From NCBI GenBank assembly GCA_023389275.1, contig JAEWEN010000105.1:1-30076 (forward strand): 30,076 bases of DNA. Direction: 5' to 3'. Both the position numbers and the translations under genes were made by a program. This document shows positions 8,023 through 16,282 of this stretch, piece after piece (the stretch's first letter is position 1; each line of letters begins with the position of its first letter). The notes below the pieces were generated by a model. That model was not told the DNA's origin, made no database searches, and worked only from the letters and a program-made list of their open reading frames with translations. The stretch comes from Bacillota bacterium (GTDB lineage: Bacteria > Bacillota > Clostridia > Clostridiales > Caloramatoraceae).

Positions 8023-8050
8023 AAGAGTATAAGAATTCTTATACTCTTTT
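8021..8050. terminator. Bidirectional terminator between convergent genes
   Basis: AAAAGAGTATAAG (8021-8033) and CTTATACTCTTTT (8038-8050) form a perfect 13-bp stem with an AATT loop. A-run and T-run flanks let it act for both the plus-strand gene ending at 8022 and the minus-strand gene ending at 8055. Confidence 0.88.
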
Positions 8051-8054
8051 ATTC

Positions 8055-8360
8055 TTATATTGTGAAAATAGGTGTAGCTAATGATTTACACTTTTTTATA
8101 ATGTTTTCATACTCTTTATCTACTACTACAGCGTTATAAGGTAGTGGTGAAAATAAATTATCTAAACATTCTTTAACTTCTTTTTTATTTATATTATTTT
8201 TAGCAAAATTTTCTATTAAGCTTGTACCAATTTCACTTGTTATGTACACATCTAAGTTTACCTCATCTTTATAAAAAGATTCAGCGTTTTTAAAATTCTC
8301 CCTATCGCATATAAATGCAATTTTACCTTTAAGGTTTACAGTTGATATTGAATTTAACAT
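8055..8360 (-). CDS. Hypothetical 101-residue protein
   Basis: I do not recognise this family. The minus-strand frame has an excellent ribosome site (GGGAGGATAATTTTATG reading leftward from 8377) and codon use like its neighbours, so it is probably real. The product has no membrane segment or signal peptide. It starts with a beta-rich stretch (KGKIAFICDREN), contains VDVYITSEIGTSLIENF-like alternation in the middle, and near the end PYNAVVVDKEYENIIKKCKS, suggesting a small alpha/beta cytosolic domain. There is no cysteine pair or catalytic motif. It converges on the DDTD-motif gene and shares its terminator. No function is proposed. Confidence 0.65.
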   Translation of the reverse strand: MLNSISTVNLKGKIAFICDRENFKNAESFYKDEVNLDVYITSEIGTSLIENFAKNNINKKEVKECLDNLFSPLPYNAVVVDKEYENIIKKCKSLATPIFTI

Positions 8361-8469
8361 AAAATTATCCTCCCTATAAATAGCATGAAATTTTTTCGTG
8401 AATTACTGCGAATAAAATATTTTGTATTGTTTTAAGTATAAATAGTATTTTTTAATTTATGGAAAGCTC

Positions 8470-8600
8470 TTGAAATATATTTAAATATCTTTATAATTTA
8501 TTATACATAATAGTTAATAAATATTCAATTGATTTGTTTTATAATTTTACCAAAAATAAGTTAGGTAAAACTTTATGCATAAAAAGTGCATAAAGTTTTA
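8470..8600 (+). ncRNA. Candidate orphan transcript: promoter plus terminator, no ORF
   Basis: TTGAAA (8470-8475) and TATAAT (8492-8497) with 16-base spacing predict a start near 8504. A 14-bp perfect hairpin (8566-8579 with 8587-8600) followed by TTATT lies about 65 bases later, so a transcript of roughly 95 bases is predicted. No start codon with a ribosome site lies inside. It occupies the gap between the minus-strand gene at 8360 and argG; the rest of 8361-8749 shows nothing else. AT-rich DNA readily makes promoter look-alikes, so confidence is low. Confidence 0.3.
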
Positions 8601-8606
8601 TTATGT
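8566..8606 (+). terminator. Strong hairpin upstream of argG
   Basis: A 14-bp perfect stem with a seven-base loop is followed by a T-rich tail. No annotated gene ends here; it would terminate the candidate transcript starting near 8504, or block readthrough into argG. Confidence 0.6.
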
Positions 8607-8749
8607 ATAACATATTGTTAAAAATGGTATTTTTTCTAAGTTTGTTCCTTAATTTATATAAAACCTTTAAAATAAAGGATAAAATAGGTTAGAAAGAATA
8701 ATTTAACAAGAAAAATATAAAATAAATTCTAAAATTTTCATAAAAAGTA

Positions 8750-8778
8750 TTGAATAATTATAAAATAGGCTGTATAAT
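8750..8778 (+). promoter_or_regulatory. Sigma-A promoter of argGH, with possible ArgR half-site
   Basis: TTGAAT (8750-8755) and TATAAT (8773-8778) are 17 bases apart, an almost ideal promoter giving a leader of about 55 bases. TGAATAATTAT (8751-8761) resembles one half of an ARG box (TGAATWWWWATTCA) overlapping the -35. The second half is poor, so ArgR control is only a guess. Confidence 0.75.
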
Positions 8779-8841
8779 TAGCTTATGGTTTTATTGAATT
8801 ATTAAGAAAAGTTTATATATATTGAATTAGGGGGAAAAACT

Positions 8842-10044
8842 ATGAAGGATAAAGTTGTTTTAGCATATTCAGGGGGATTAGATACATCAATTACTATTCC
8901 ATGGCTTAAGGAAAACTACAATGCAGATATTATTGCTGTATGTGTAGATGTAGGCCAAGGAGATGACATGGTTGAAGTTGAAAAGAAAGCAATAGAGTCA
9001 GGTGCTGTTAAAGCATACTGTGAAAATGTTCAAGAAGAGTTTGTAACTGATTACCTTTATTATGCAATTAAATCAGGAGCTCTTTATGAAGGAAAATACG
9101 CAATGGGAACAGCATATGCAAGACCTTTAATTGCTAAAAAATTAGTTGAAATAGCTCATAAAGAAGGAGCTAAATATATTTGTCACGGTTGTACTGGAAA
9201 AGGAAATGACCAAGTACGTTTTGAGGTGGGAATTGCATCAATAGACCCAACTATACAAATAATAGCACCATGGAGAATTTGGGATATTAAATCAAGAGAA
9301 GATGCTATTGATTACGCAAATTCTAAAGGAATTGAAGTTGCAGTAACTAAAGAAAAAATATACTCAAGAGACAAAAACCTATGGCATTTAAGTCACGAAG
9401 GTGGAGACATTGAAGATCTTAAAAATGAGCATAAAACTGAAATGTATCAAATGGGTGTTGCACCTGAAATGGCTAAAGATGAAGTGTCATACGTTACAAT
9501 AGAGTTTGAAAAAGGAATACCAGTAAAACTTAACGACAAAGTATATTCACCAGTTGATTTAGTTAAAGAACTTAACAAAATAGGTGGAGAAAACGGAATT
9601 GGTATTATAGATATATTAGAAAATAGACTTGTTGGTATGAAATCAAGAGGTATATATGAAACACCAGCAGGAACAATACTTTTAACAGCACATGAAGAAC
9701 TTGAAAGACTTACTCTTGATAAACAAACATTTGGATTTAAAAGACAAGTTGCAGACAAGTACGCAGAGCTTGTATACAACGGACAATGGTTTACACCATT
9801 AAAAGAAGCTCTTGATGCATTTATAGATAATACTCAAGAGGTTGTTACAGGTAAAGTAAGATTAAAAGTATACAAAGGTAACTTAATGATTGCAGGAATA
9901 GAGTCACCTAATGCATTATATGATGAGGAAATATCATCATTTGGAGCAAGTGATTTATACGATCATAAAGATGCTGAAGGATTTATAAACCTATTTGGAT
10001 TACCAGTTAAGATTAAAGCTTTAAAAGATATGAAGAATAAATAA
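8842..10044 (+). CDS. argG: Argininosuccinate synthase
   Basis: ArgG joins citrulline and aspartate with ATP to form argininosuccinate in the cytosol, the penultimate step of arginine synthesis. The 400-residue length is normal for the family. The N-terminal PP-loop AYSGGLDTSI (about 8-17) binds ATP; YAMGTAYARPLIAK (about 86-99), HGCTGKGNDQVRFE (about 115-128) and the substrate-binding region around RDKNLWHLSHEGGDIED (about 176-192) are all intact. ATG 8842 follows AGGGGGA at 8829-8835. The gene is followed 21 bases later by argH, so the two form an operon driven by the promoter at 8750-8778. Confidence 0.98.
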   Translation: MKDKVVLAYSGGLDTSITIPWLKENYNADIIAVCVDVGQGDDMVEVEKKAIESGAVKAYCENVQEEFVTDYLYYAIKSGALYEGKYAMGTAYARPLIAKKLVEIAHKEGAKYICHGCTGKGNDQVRFEVGIASIDPTIQIIAPWRIWDIKSREDAIDYANSKGIEVAVTKEKIYSRDKNLWHLSHEGGDIEDLKNEHKTEMYQMGVAPEMAKDEVSYVTIEFEKGIPVKLNDKVYSPVDLVKELNKIGGENGIGIIDILENRLVGMKSRGIYETPAGTILLTAHEELERLTLDKQTFGFKRQVADKYAELVYNGQWFTPLKEALDAFIDNTQEVVTGKVRLKVYKGNLMIAGIESPNALYDEEISSFGASDLYDHKDAEGFINLFGLPVKIKALKDMKNK

Positions 10045-10065
10045 ACAAAAGGATGTGGATTTTAG

Positions 10066-11382
10066 GTGAAACTGTGGGGAGGAAGATTTGAAAAAAAAGA
10101 AAACAAAATAATGGAGGATTTTAATAGCTCTATTAGATTTGATAAAAGACTTTATAAGGAAGATGTTACAGGAAGTAAGGCTCATGTTAATATGCTATCT
10201 AAATCAGGAATATTAAAAGAAGCTGAAAAAGAAGAAATATTAAAAGGGCTATCATCTATATTAGAAGATATAGAAAGTGGTAATCTTGTAATAGATGATT
10301 CATATGAGGATATTCATACCTTCATTGAAGCAAACCTTATAAATAGAATAGGTGATACTGGCAAAAAGCTTCATACAGGAAGAAGTAGAAATGATCAAGT
10401 TGCAGTAGACCTTAAAATGTTTGCAAGAAATGCAGCTCTTAAGGTAGTAGAGCTTGTTGAAAGTCTGCAAAATGTAGTTAAAAATAAAGGTGAAGAAAAT
10501 AATTATATAATGCCAGGATATACCCATCTTCAAAGAGCACAGGTTATAACTTTTAAATTCCACATGATGGCTTATTATAGTATGTTAGAGCGTGATAAAA
10601 AACGTCTTTTAAATGCTGTAGATATATTAAATGAAAGTCCCTTAGGGTGTGGAGCATTAGCAGGAACTACTTATAATATACAAAGAGAATTAACTGCTAG
10701 TGAGCTTTCATTTAAAAAGCCAGTTGATAACTTTATGGATGGAGTTTCAGATAGAGATTTTGTAATAGAGCTTTTAAGTACTTTCTCTATAATAATGATG
10801 CATTTAAGTAGACTTTCGGAAGAGTTAATTCTTTGGAGTAGCCAAGAGTTTAAATTTGTTACTATGGATGATGAGTTTTCAACAGGAAGTAGTATCATGC
10901 CTCAAAAGAAAAATCCAGATGCAGCAGAACTTGTTAGAGGTAAAACAGGAAGAGTATATGGAGCACTAATGGCTATGCTTACTACTATGAAGGGAATTCC
11001 TCTTGCTTATAATAAGGATATGCAAGAAGATAAAGAACAGTTTTTCGATGCGCTAGATACTGTTTCTGCATCACTTGAAATAATGTGTGGAGTAATATCT
11101 ACAATGAAGGTAAATAAAGATAATATGAGAAAAGCTGTTAAAGCAGGATTTTTAAACGCTACAGAGGTTGCAGATTATCTTGTAAATAAAGGTATGCCTT
11201 TTAGAGATGCACATAAGGTTTCAGGACAAATAGTTCTTCATTGTGAAAAGAAAAATTGTGCTATTGAAGACATTAGCCTTGAAGAATTTAAACTATATAG
11301 TGATTTATTTGAAGAAGATATATTTGAATTTATAGATTACGATAATATTCTTCAAAAAGGAATTAAAAAAGAAATACTTTAG
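10066..11382 (+). CDS. argH: Argininosuccinate lyase
   Basis: ArgH splits argininosuccinate into arginine and fumarate. The 438-residue protein starts KLWGGRF, as ArgH proteins do, has the HTGRSRNDQVAVDL region at about 103-116, GYTHLQRAQ at about 149-157 with the catalytic histidine, and the fumarase/lyase superfamily signature GSSIMPQKKNPD at about 274-285. All are intact. The start is a GTG at 10066, preceded at a longish distance by AAAAGGA (about 10047-10053). Cotranscribed with argG. A terminator follows. Confidence 0.98.
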   Translation: MKLWGGRFEKKENKIMEDFNSSIRFDKRLYKEDVTGSKAHVNMLSKSGILKEAEKEEILKGLSSILEDIESGNLVIDDSYEDIHTFIEANLINRIGDTGKKLHTGRSRNDQVAVDLKMFARNAALKVVELVESLQNVVKNKGEENNYIMPGYTHLQRAQVITFKFHMMAYYSMLERDKKRLLNAVDILNESPLGCGALAGTTYNIQRELTASELSFKKPVDNFMDGVSDRDFVIELLSTFSIIMMHLSRLSEELILWSSQEFKFVTMDDEFSTGSSIMPQKKNPDAAELVRGKTGRVYGALMAMLTTMKGIPLAYNKDMQEDKEQFFDALDTVSASLEIMCGVISTMKVNKDNMRKAVKAGFLNATEVADYLVNKGMPFRDAHKVSGQIVLHCEKKNCAIEDISLEEFKLYSDLFEEDIFEFIDYDNILQKGIKKEIL

Positions 11383-11390
11383 TTTTAAAT

Positions 11391-11420
11391 AGAAAGGATC
11401 AGATAACTGGTCCTTTCCTT
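11391..11420 (+). terminator. Intrinsic terminator after argH
   Basis: GAAAGGATCAG and CTGGTCCTTTC pair (11 bp with one G-U) across an ATAA loop; the tail is only moderately T-rich. Confidence 0.7.
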
Positions 11421-11439
11421 AATTTAATATAAAATATTA

Positions 11440-11470
11440 AAAGAGTATCCACATTTTGTGAATACTCTTT
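11440..11470. terminator. Terminator of ndk, possibly bidirectional
   Basis: AAAGAGTATCCACA (11440-11453) pairs with TGTGAATACTCTTT (11457-11470) apart from one mismatch. It lies directly after the minus-strand ndk stop, and the A-run on the plus strand becomes the U tail for ndk. Confidence 0.85.
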
Positions 11471-11477
11471 GTTATAT

Positions 11478-11873
11478 CTAGAACCAAATAGTCATTTCTC
11501 TTTCAGCACTTTCAACGCTGTCTGAAGCGTGAACTGAGTTTTCTGATTTAGAAACAGCGTAAAGGTTTCTAACTGTACCTTCAGCAGCTTCTTTTGGATC
11601 AGTTGATCCGTTGATTTCACGTACCTTAGCAATTGCATTGTCTCCTTCAAGGATTAAAGCAACTAATGGACTTCTTGTTATGTAAGAAAGTAATTCTGGG
11701 AAGAATGGTTTTTCAACATGCTCAGCATAGTGTTTTTTAGCTAACTCTTCAGTAGCTGTTAACATTTTAAGCTCAACTATTTTAAGACCTTTTTCTTCAT
11801 ATAGTCCAAGAATTTTTCCAACGTAATTTCTTTCTACAGCGTCTGGTTTAATAAGTACTAGTGTTTTTTCCAT
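11478..11873 (-). CDS. ndk: Nucleoside diphosphate kinase
   Basis: NDK moves the gamma-phosphate between nucleoside triphosphates and diphosphates through a phosphohistidine. The 131-residue product starts MEKTLVLIKPDAVER, with the conserved lysine of the family, and has HYAEH...PFFPELLSYI in the middle. The active-site stretch reads SVHASDSVESAEREM, so the catalytic histidine is kept while the usual HGSDS is HASDS. The loop just before (AVSKSEN) is of the shorter non-canonical clostridial type. ATG 11873 is chosen because AAAAGGAGTG lies just upstream on the minus strand; a longer in-frame start at 11924 lies beyond this ribosome site. It is single, convergent with argGH and divergent from the FHA operon. 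Confidence 0.95.
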   Translation of the reverse strand: MEKTLVLIKPDAVERNYVGKILGLYEEKGLKIVELKMLTATEELAKKHYAEHVEKPFFPELLSYITRSPLVALILEGDNAIAKVREINGSTDPKEAAEGTVRNLYAVSKSENSVHASDSVESAEREMTIWF

Positions 11874-11914
11874 GCTATATATCACTCCTTTTAGATGTTT
11901 ATGTAAACAAAAAT

Positions 11915-11943
11915 ATGTTATCATAATAATGTAATAATTACAA
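11915..11943 (-). promoter_or_regulatory. Promoter of ndk
   Basis: Reading leftward, TTGTAA (11943-11938) and TAACAT (11920-11915) are 17 bases apart, placing the start about 35 bases before the ndk ATG. The remaining intergenic DNA to 12184 shows only the FHA promoter. Confidence 0.5.
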
Positions 11944-12136
11944 TAGGGTTCTTTAAAATTACGTTATAAAGGAAATGTTTACATATAAAAAGTATAAATA
12001 TTTAGGGAATTGAGATAAAAAAGATGATTTTGAATAATGCAAAATCATATATTAATATTAGTATTTTAAAACTACTATGAAATGGATATACTTTATATTA
12101 GTGTAACAAAGCAGTAATTTATAAAATAAGATTTTA

Positions 12137-12145
12137 TGATATAAT
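12137..12145 (+). promoter_or_regulatory. Extended -10 promoter for the FHA-FtsW-PBP operon
   Basis: TGATATAAT is a TGn-TATAAT extended -10, with a predicted start about 33 bases before the FHA ATG. No clear -35 is present, which extended -10 promoters can tolerate. Confidence 0.5.
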
Positions 12146-12184
12146 ATATGATGATAAAGTTTAGGAAAAAAGAAGGGTGGTTTT

Positions 12185-12616
12185 ATGGAGCAATTTTCAT
12201 TAGTTCTAAGATTTCTAGTACTCGCACTTATATATATGGTTTTATTTAAAATAATAAAAATTATGTATATGGATATAAAAGGAACAAAACCTAAAGCGAA
12301 AAAAAAGCCTAAAATAAATTATGCACTTGAAGTGGAAGATGCACCTGAAAACATAGGAATTACAAAAGGTAGTGTTTTTCCTATACATTCTACAATAACA
12401 ATAGGAAGAAAAGATGTTAATACTATATGTATAGAGGATCCTTTTGTATCTTCACATCATGCGAAAATAGTAATGAAAGACGGCAGAATATTTATAAAAG
12501 ATCTAGGAAGTACAAATGGTACAAGAAGAAATGGAGATAGTGTAGGAGATTTTCAAGAAATTTATGTTGGAGATTTTATTGAAATAGGAAGAGTAATATT
12601 TAAAGTTATAGGATAG
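12185..12616 (+). CDS. Membrane-anchored FHA-domain protein (FhaB-like)
   Basis: The 143-residue protein has one N-terminal membrane helix (about residues 6-27), a short basic linker rich in lysine, and a C-terminal FHA phosphothreonine-binding domain (about 60-143). The FHA signature residues are present: IGR near 73, SSHHA near 92 and LGSTNGT near 110. The first gene of a three-gene cluster with an FtsW/RodA polymerase (10-base gap) and a transpeptidase, it matches the fhaB-rodA-pbpA arrangement known from actinobacteria and clostridia, where Ser/Thr kinases signal to wall synthesis through such domains. No kinase gene is seen in this window. A ribosome site (GAAGGGTGG) precedes ATG 12185. 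Confidence 0.9.
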   Translation: MEQFSLVLRFLVLALIYMVLFKIIKIMYMDIKGTKPKAKKKPKINYALEVEDAPENIGITKGSVFPIHSTITIGRKDVNTICIEDPFVSSHHAKIVMKDGRIFIKDLGSTNGTRRNGDSVGDFQEIYVGDFIEIGRVIFKVIG

Positions 12617-12626
12617 AGGTAATTTT

Positions 12627-13838
12627 ATGGTAAAAAGCGAAAAGTCGGTTATGGCAAGCATTGTTGTAGTTACAATGCTAATGTTTTTTATAATTTCAAT
12701 ATCAAAGGGAGCATTTGATAGTAAAGCCTTAATAGTTGGAGCAATATCCTGTTCTTTAATGGTTATTGCTTATTTTGTAATAAAAAGGTTTTATCCAAAA
12801 GGAGATAAGTTTCTTTTAATAGTCCCAGCTTTTTTAGCACAGTTTGGACTTGTAATGCTTTATAGATTAGATCCAGCAACTGCTATAAAACAGCTTTCAT
12901 GGATGTTTTTAGGAATTGTTGCTTACATAATAATAGTTCTTGCTATGCCTGATATTAAAAAATTTGAAAAATATGATAAGTGGTTTATTATAGGAGCGAT
13001 TATTTTTTTAGTATTACCACTTGTAATAGGTAAAGAAAAAAATGGATCAAGGAACTGGGTAACAATAGGAGGAATAGGATTTCAGCCATCTGAAATTGCT
13101 AAACTTTTTATGATAATGTACCTTGCAAATATTTATAAGATAAAAGATAAAAAAGACATATTAAAATTTGCTATACCAGTTTTTATAGGTCTTGGAATAT
13201 TAGTTTTAGAAAAAGACCTTGGAGGGGTATTAATATTCTTTGGTATGTTTATAACTGTACTTTATATTGGCACATCTAATTTAAAATACATAGGTGGAGC
13301 ACTAGGATTTTTTGCAGTTGGAGGTACATTAAGTTACTTTATATTTGGACACGTTAAAAAAAGAATAGATATATGGATAGATCCTTGGACAGATAAAACA
13401 GGAGCAGGATACCAAATAGTACAGTCTATGTTTGCAATAGGAACAGGAGGTTTATTTGGTACAGGACTTGGTCTTGGACATCCAGAGTTTATACCAGTTG
13501 CAGAATCAGACTTTATATTTTCAGCTATTTGTGAGGAAATGGGTATAATAGGAGCTCTTGCATTAATTTTATTATACTTAATATTAGTTTATAGAGGACT
13601 TAGAGTAGCACTTTATGCAAAAGATGGTTATGCAAGACTTGTTGCAGTAGGTATAACAAGTATGATAGCCTTCCAGGTATTTGTAATTATAGGTGGAGTT
13701 ACAAAAATGATACCTTTAACAGGAATTACATTACCTTTAATAAGTTATGGAGGAACTTCTATGCTTATTACATTTGCAGCACTTGGAGTACTTCAAAAGA
13801 TTTCTCATATGGGAAGGGATATAGAAGATGAGAGATAA
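12627..13838 (+). CDS. FtsW/RodA/SpoVE-family peptidoglycan polymerase
   Basis: SEDS-family membrane glycosyltransferase that polymerises lipid II. The 403-residue protein has about ten hydrophobic segments. SEDS hallmarks seen are GSRNWVTIGGIGFQPSEIAK (about 145-164), LEKDLGGVLIFF (about 192-203) with the essential aspartate, GYQIVQSMFAIGTGGLFG (about 265-282), FIFSAICEEMGIIG (about 295-308) and the C-terminal PLTGITLPLISYGGTSML (about 366-383). Whether it is the divisome (FtsW) or elongasome (RodA) enzyme cannot be settled from sequence; the FHA-SEDS-PBP arrangement resembles the RodA-PbpA pair. Its last 11 bases overlap the PBP gene, indicating translational coupling. Confidence 0.93.
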   Translation: MVKSEKSVMASIVVVTMLMFFIISISKGAFDSKALIVGAISCSLMVIAYFVIKRFYPKGDKFLLIVPAFLAQFGLVMLYRLDPATAIKQLSWMFLGIVAYIIIVLAMPDIKKFEKYDKWFIIGAIIFLVLPLVIGKEKNGSRNWVTIGGIGFQPSEIAKLFMIMYLANIYKIKDKKDILKFAIPVFIGLGILVLEKDLGGVLIFFGMFITVLYIGTSNLKYIGGALGFFAVGGTLSYFIFGHVKKRIDIWIDPWTDKTGAGYQIVQSMFAIGTGGLFGTGLGLGHPEFIPVAESDFIFSAICEEMGIIGALALILLYLILVYRGLRVALYAKDGYARLVAVGITSMIAFQVFVIIGGVTKMIPLTGITLPLISYGGTSMLITFAALGVLQKISHMGRDIEDER

Positions 13839-15303
13839 TAGAGATGATAAAGATAATAAGAATCTTACCAAAAATATAAAATCTTTAGTTGTTTTTTTTA
13901 CTGTTTGTTTTTTTAGTATAATTGTATATCTTACATATTTTAATTTATATGTAGGAGACAAAATATTAGATGATCCTAGTAATAAAAGAATAAGAGCAGA
14001 AGAAAATGAGGTTTTAAGAGGTTCTATACTTGATTCTAATGGTAAGGTAATAGCTAAAAGCGAAAGACTACCAAATGGAAATCAAAAAAGAATATATGAA
14101 CAAGGACCGCTATTTTCACATGTTATAGGCTATAATAGCTATGTTTATGGGAAAACAGGAATAGAAAGTAGTTTTAATGATGTTCTTCAAGGAAAATCTA
14201 CTGGACACGATGTTTTTGGAAGTATATTTAGAACCCTTAAAGAAAGTATGAAAAAAGAGGAGAAAAGAGGTAGTGATGTAGTATTAACTCTTGACTCTAA
14301 TGTGCAAAAAGCTGCTTTAAAGGCATTAGGTGACGAGAAAGGTGCTATAGTTGCTATGGACCCTAAAACAGGTCAAGTAATATCTATGGTATCTACACCA
14401 ACATTTGATCCTGAAAACATTGATAAAAAGTTTAAAGACTATAATAAGGACAATGAAAATACTCCTCTTATAAATAGAGCAACACATGGTTCTTATCTTC
14501 CAGGGTCTGTTTTTAAAATAGTTACAGCAACTGCTGGATATGAAAATATGTCTAATATAGAAAGTTTCCATGATAATTGTAATGGTGGTCTTAAAATTTA
14601 CAACTACACATTAAAAGATTATGGTGGAACATCTCATGGAGATATAGAAATTGGAGAAGCAATAGAAAAATCATGTAACCATTATTTTGGAACACTTGGT
14701 ATGAAATTAGGATATGATAAGCTTTTAGCAACTGCTGAAAAGTTTATGTTTAATAAGGAAATCCCAAAGGATATGGGAAGATATTCTATACCTATGAAAA
14801 CAGGTAAAATAAATGTAAAAAATAAAAAAGACAAAGCAGCTATAGCTCAAGATTCTATAGGACAAAATCAAGTTTCATCAAGTCCTATACAAATGGCAAT
14901 GGTTGCATCTGCTGTTGCAAACAACGGTAAGCTTATGACACCTTATGTTGTTAAAGAAATAAAAGATAGATATGGAAAAACAATAGATACACCAGAGCCT
15001 AAGGTTTTATCAGAGGTTATGGATAGTAGTATTGCAAATAAGCTTACAAAACATATGACTGATGTTGTTAAAAGTGGAACAGGTAAAAAAGCAAGTGTTA
15101 AGGGAGTTACTGTTGCAGGTAAAACAGGAAGTGCTCAGCAAAATGATAAAAATGGTAAAGAAATGACACATTCATGGTTTATAGGTTTTGCTCCAGCGAA
15201 TAATCCTAAAATAGCAATTGCTGTTATTATTGAAAATGGAGGCGTTGGAGGAGTAAAAGCTGCGCAAGCTGCTAAAGAAGTATTAGAATCATATTTAAAA
15301 TAA
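13828..15303 (+). CDS. Class B penicillin-binding protein (transpeptidase)
   Basis: DD-transpeptidase that cross-links peptidoglycan, the partner of the adjacent SEDS polymerase. The 491-residue product has an N-terminal anchor (about 20-42) and then a short PBP-dimer region with RGSILDSNGKVIA (about 64-76). The catalytic motifs are complete: SxxK as S227-V-F-K230, SxN as S282-C-N284 and KTG at 432-434. It is shorter than FtsI or PBP2 because the N-terminal pedestal is small, which resembles actinobacterial PbpA. ATG 13828 lies inside the end of the SEDS gene. A strong terminator follows. Confidence 0.94.
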   Translation: MRDNRDDKDNKNLTKNIKSLVVFFTVCFFSIIVYLTYFNLYVGDKILDDPSNKRIRAEENEVLRGSILDSNGKVIAKSERLPNGNQKRIYEQGPLFSHVIGYNSYVYGKTGIESSFNDVLQGKSTGHDVFGSIFRTLKESMKKEEKRGSDVVLTLDSNVQKAALKALGDEKGAIVAMDPKTGQVISMVSTPTFDPENIDKKFKDYNKDNENTPLINRATHGSYLPGSVFKIVTATAGYENMSNIESFHDNCNGGLKIYNYTLKDYGGTSHGDIEIGEAIEKSCNHYFGTLGMKLGYDKLLATAEKFMFNKEIPKDMGRYSIPMKTGKINVKNKKDKAAIAQDSIGQNQVSSSPIQMAMVASAVANNGKLMTPYVVKEIKDRYGKTIDTPEPKVLSEVMDSSIANKLTKHMTDVVKSGTGKKASVKGVTVAGKTGSAQQNDKNGKEMTHSWFIGFAPANNPKIAIAVIIENGGVGGVKAAQAAKEVLESYLK

Positions 15304-15306
15304 TAA

Positions 15307-15352
15307 AAAAAGACTATCTTTCTAAGATTAAAAGTAAGATAGTCTTTTTATC
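15307..15352 (+). terminator. Intrinsic terminator after the PBP gene
   Basis: A 14-bp stem (15307-15320 with 15336-15349) with a 15-base loop, and a T run within the right arm, closes the FHA-FtsW-PBP operon. Confidence 0.88.
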
Positions 15353-15415
15353 TGTTGATTTTATAGAAGCATTTACTTTAAAATAAGCTTAGTAGAATAA
15401 AAGGGGGAGTATAAG

Positions 15416-16270
15416 GTGATTGGCAATACTTTATCTAATATATCAAATAATGGACTTGCAGCTTTATATAAAGGAGATATATATTTTGTAAATATATATA
15501 GAGGAGAAGACCTTTATAAGCAATGTGGAAAAATGTATGCTCAAATAACTGAGGATAAAGTAAAAGGAATAAATATTATTAATGATACAATATATTATAC
15601 AACTTTAACTGGATCTTTAAAGAAAATAGATATAAATGGAGAAAATAGTGAAACTATATTAGATGGAGACGTTGATAACATAATAGTTACAAATGAGTAT
15701 ATATTTTATATAAATACATTTGATAAATATAGTATATATAGATATGATTTAAACACTAAGGAAAATAAAAAAATATGTTCAAATATATGTGATAAAATTA
15801 ATCTTTATAATGGATATATTTATTATATTAACTGTACAGATGACTTAGACTGGTATGGATCAGGAAATATACATAAAGTAGATATAAATGGTGAAAAAGA
15901 TGCAATGGTTATAGATGTTTTAACAAACAATATAATCTTAGATAATAATTATATATATTATATATTAGAAGAATATAACCATAAATTATCAAGATTTAAT
16001 ATAGAATCAAATAATATTGAAAGTGTTATAGAAAAGTCTGTTTCAACATTTTCAATAGATAAAGATAATATTTACTTTGGAAATTTAGAAGATGAGGGAA
16101 AAATATATAAAATAAATATTAATAATAAGGTATTAGAGAAAATAAGTGATGATATTCCAGAAAATATAAATATAGCAGGAGAGTATATGTATTTTGCAAA
16201 TTCTGCTTATGGATATCCTTATAGATTATATAAGATGAAACTAGATGGTAGTGAAAAACAAATGGTATAA
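15416..16270 (+). CDS. DUF5050 repeat protein, no signal peptide
   Basis: The 284-residue protein is built of repeated blade-like units of about 40-45 residues with the pattern 'D-x-I-Y-Y-x-N ... I-Y-K-I-D-I-N-G'. Examples are IYFVNIYRGEDLYK, IYYTTLTGSLKKIDING, IFYINTFDKYSIYRYD and MYFANSAYGYPYRLYKM. This is the DUF5050 pattern, expected to fold as a beta-propeller. Most such proteins I know are secreted or surface-bound. This one starts directly with the first repeat and has neither signal peptide nor membrane anchor. GTG 15416 lies seven bases after AAGGGGGAG. trmB follows after 12 bases, so they may be cotranscribed. Its ligand and role are unknown. Confidence 0.75.
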   Translation: MIGNTLSNISNNGLAALYKGDIYFVNIYRGEDLYKQCGKMYAQITEDKVKGINIINDTIYYTTLTGSLKKIDINGENSETILDGDVDNIIVTNEYIFYINTFDKYSIYRYDLNTKENKKICSNICDKINLYNGYIYYINCTDDLDWYGSGNIHKVDINGEKDAMVIDVLTNNIILDNNYIYYILEEYNHKLSRFNIESNNIESVIEKSVSTFSIDKDNIYFGNLEDEGKIYKININNKVLEKISDDIPENINIAGEYMYFANSAYGYPYRLYKMKLDGSEKQMV

Positions 16271-16282
16271 AAGGAGAACAAA

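Noticed and set aside
8750..8764. A confident ArgR operator at argG
   Set aside because: Only one half of the ARG box fits; the second half mismatches at two or more key positions, so it is mentioned only as a possibility.
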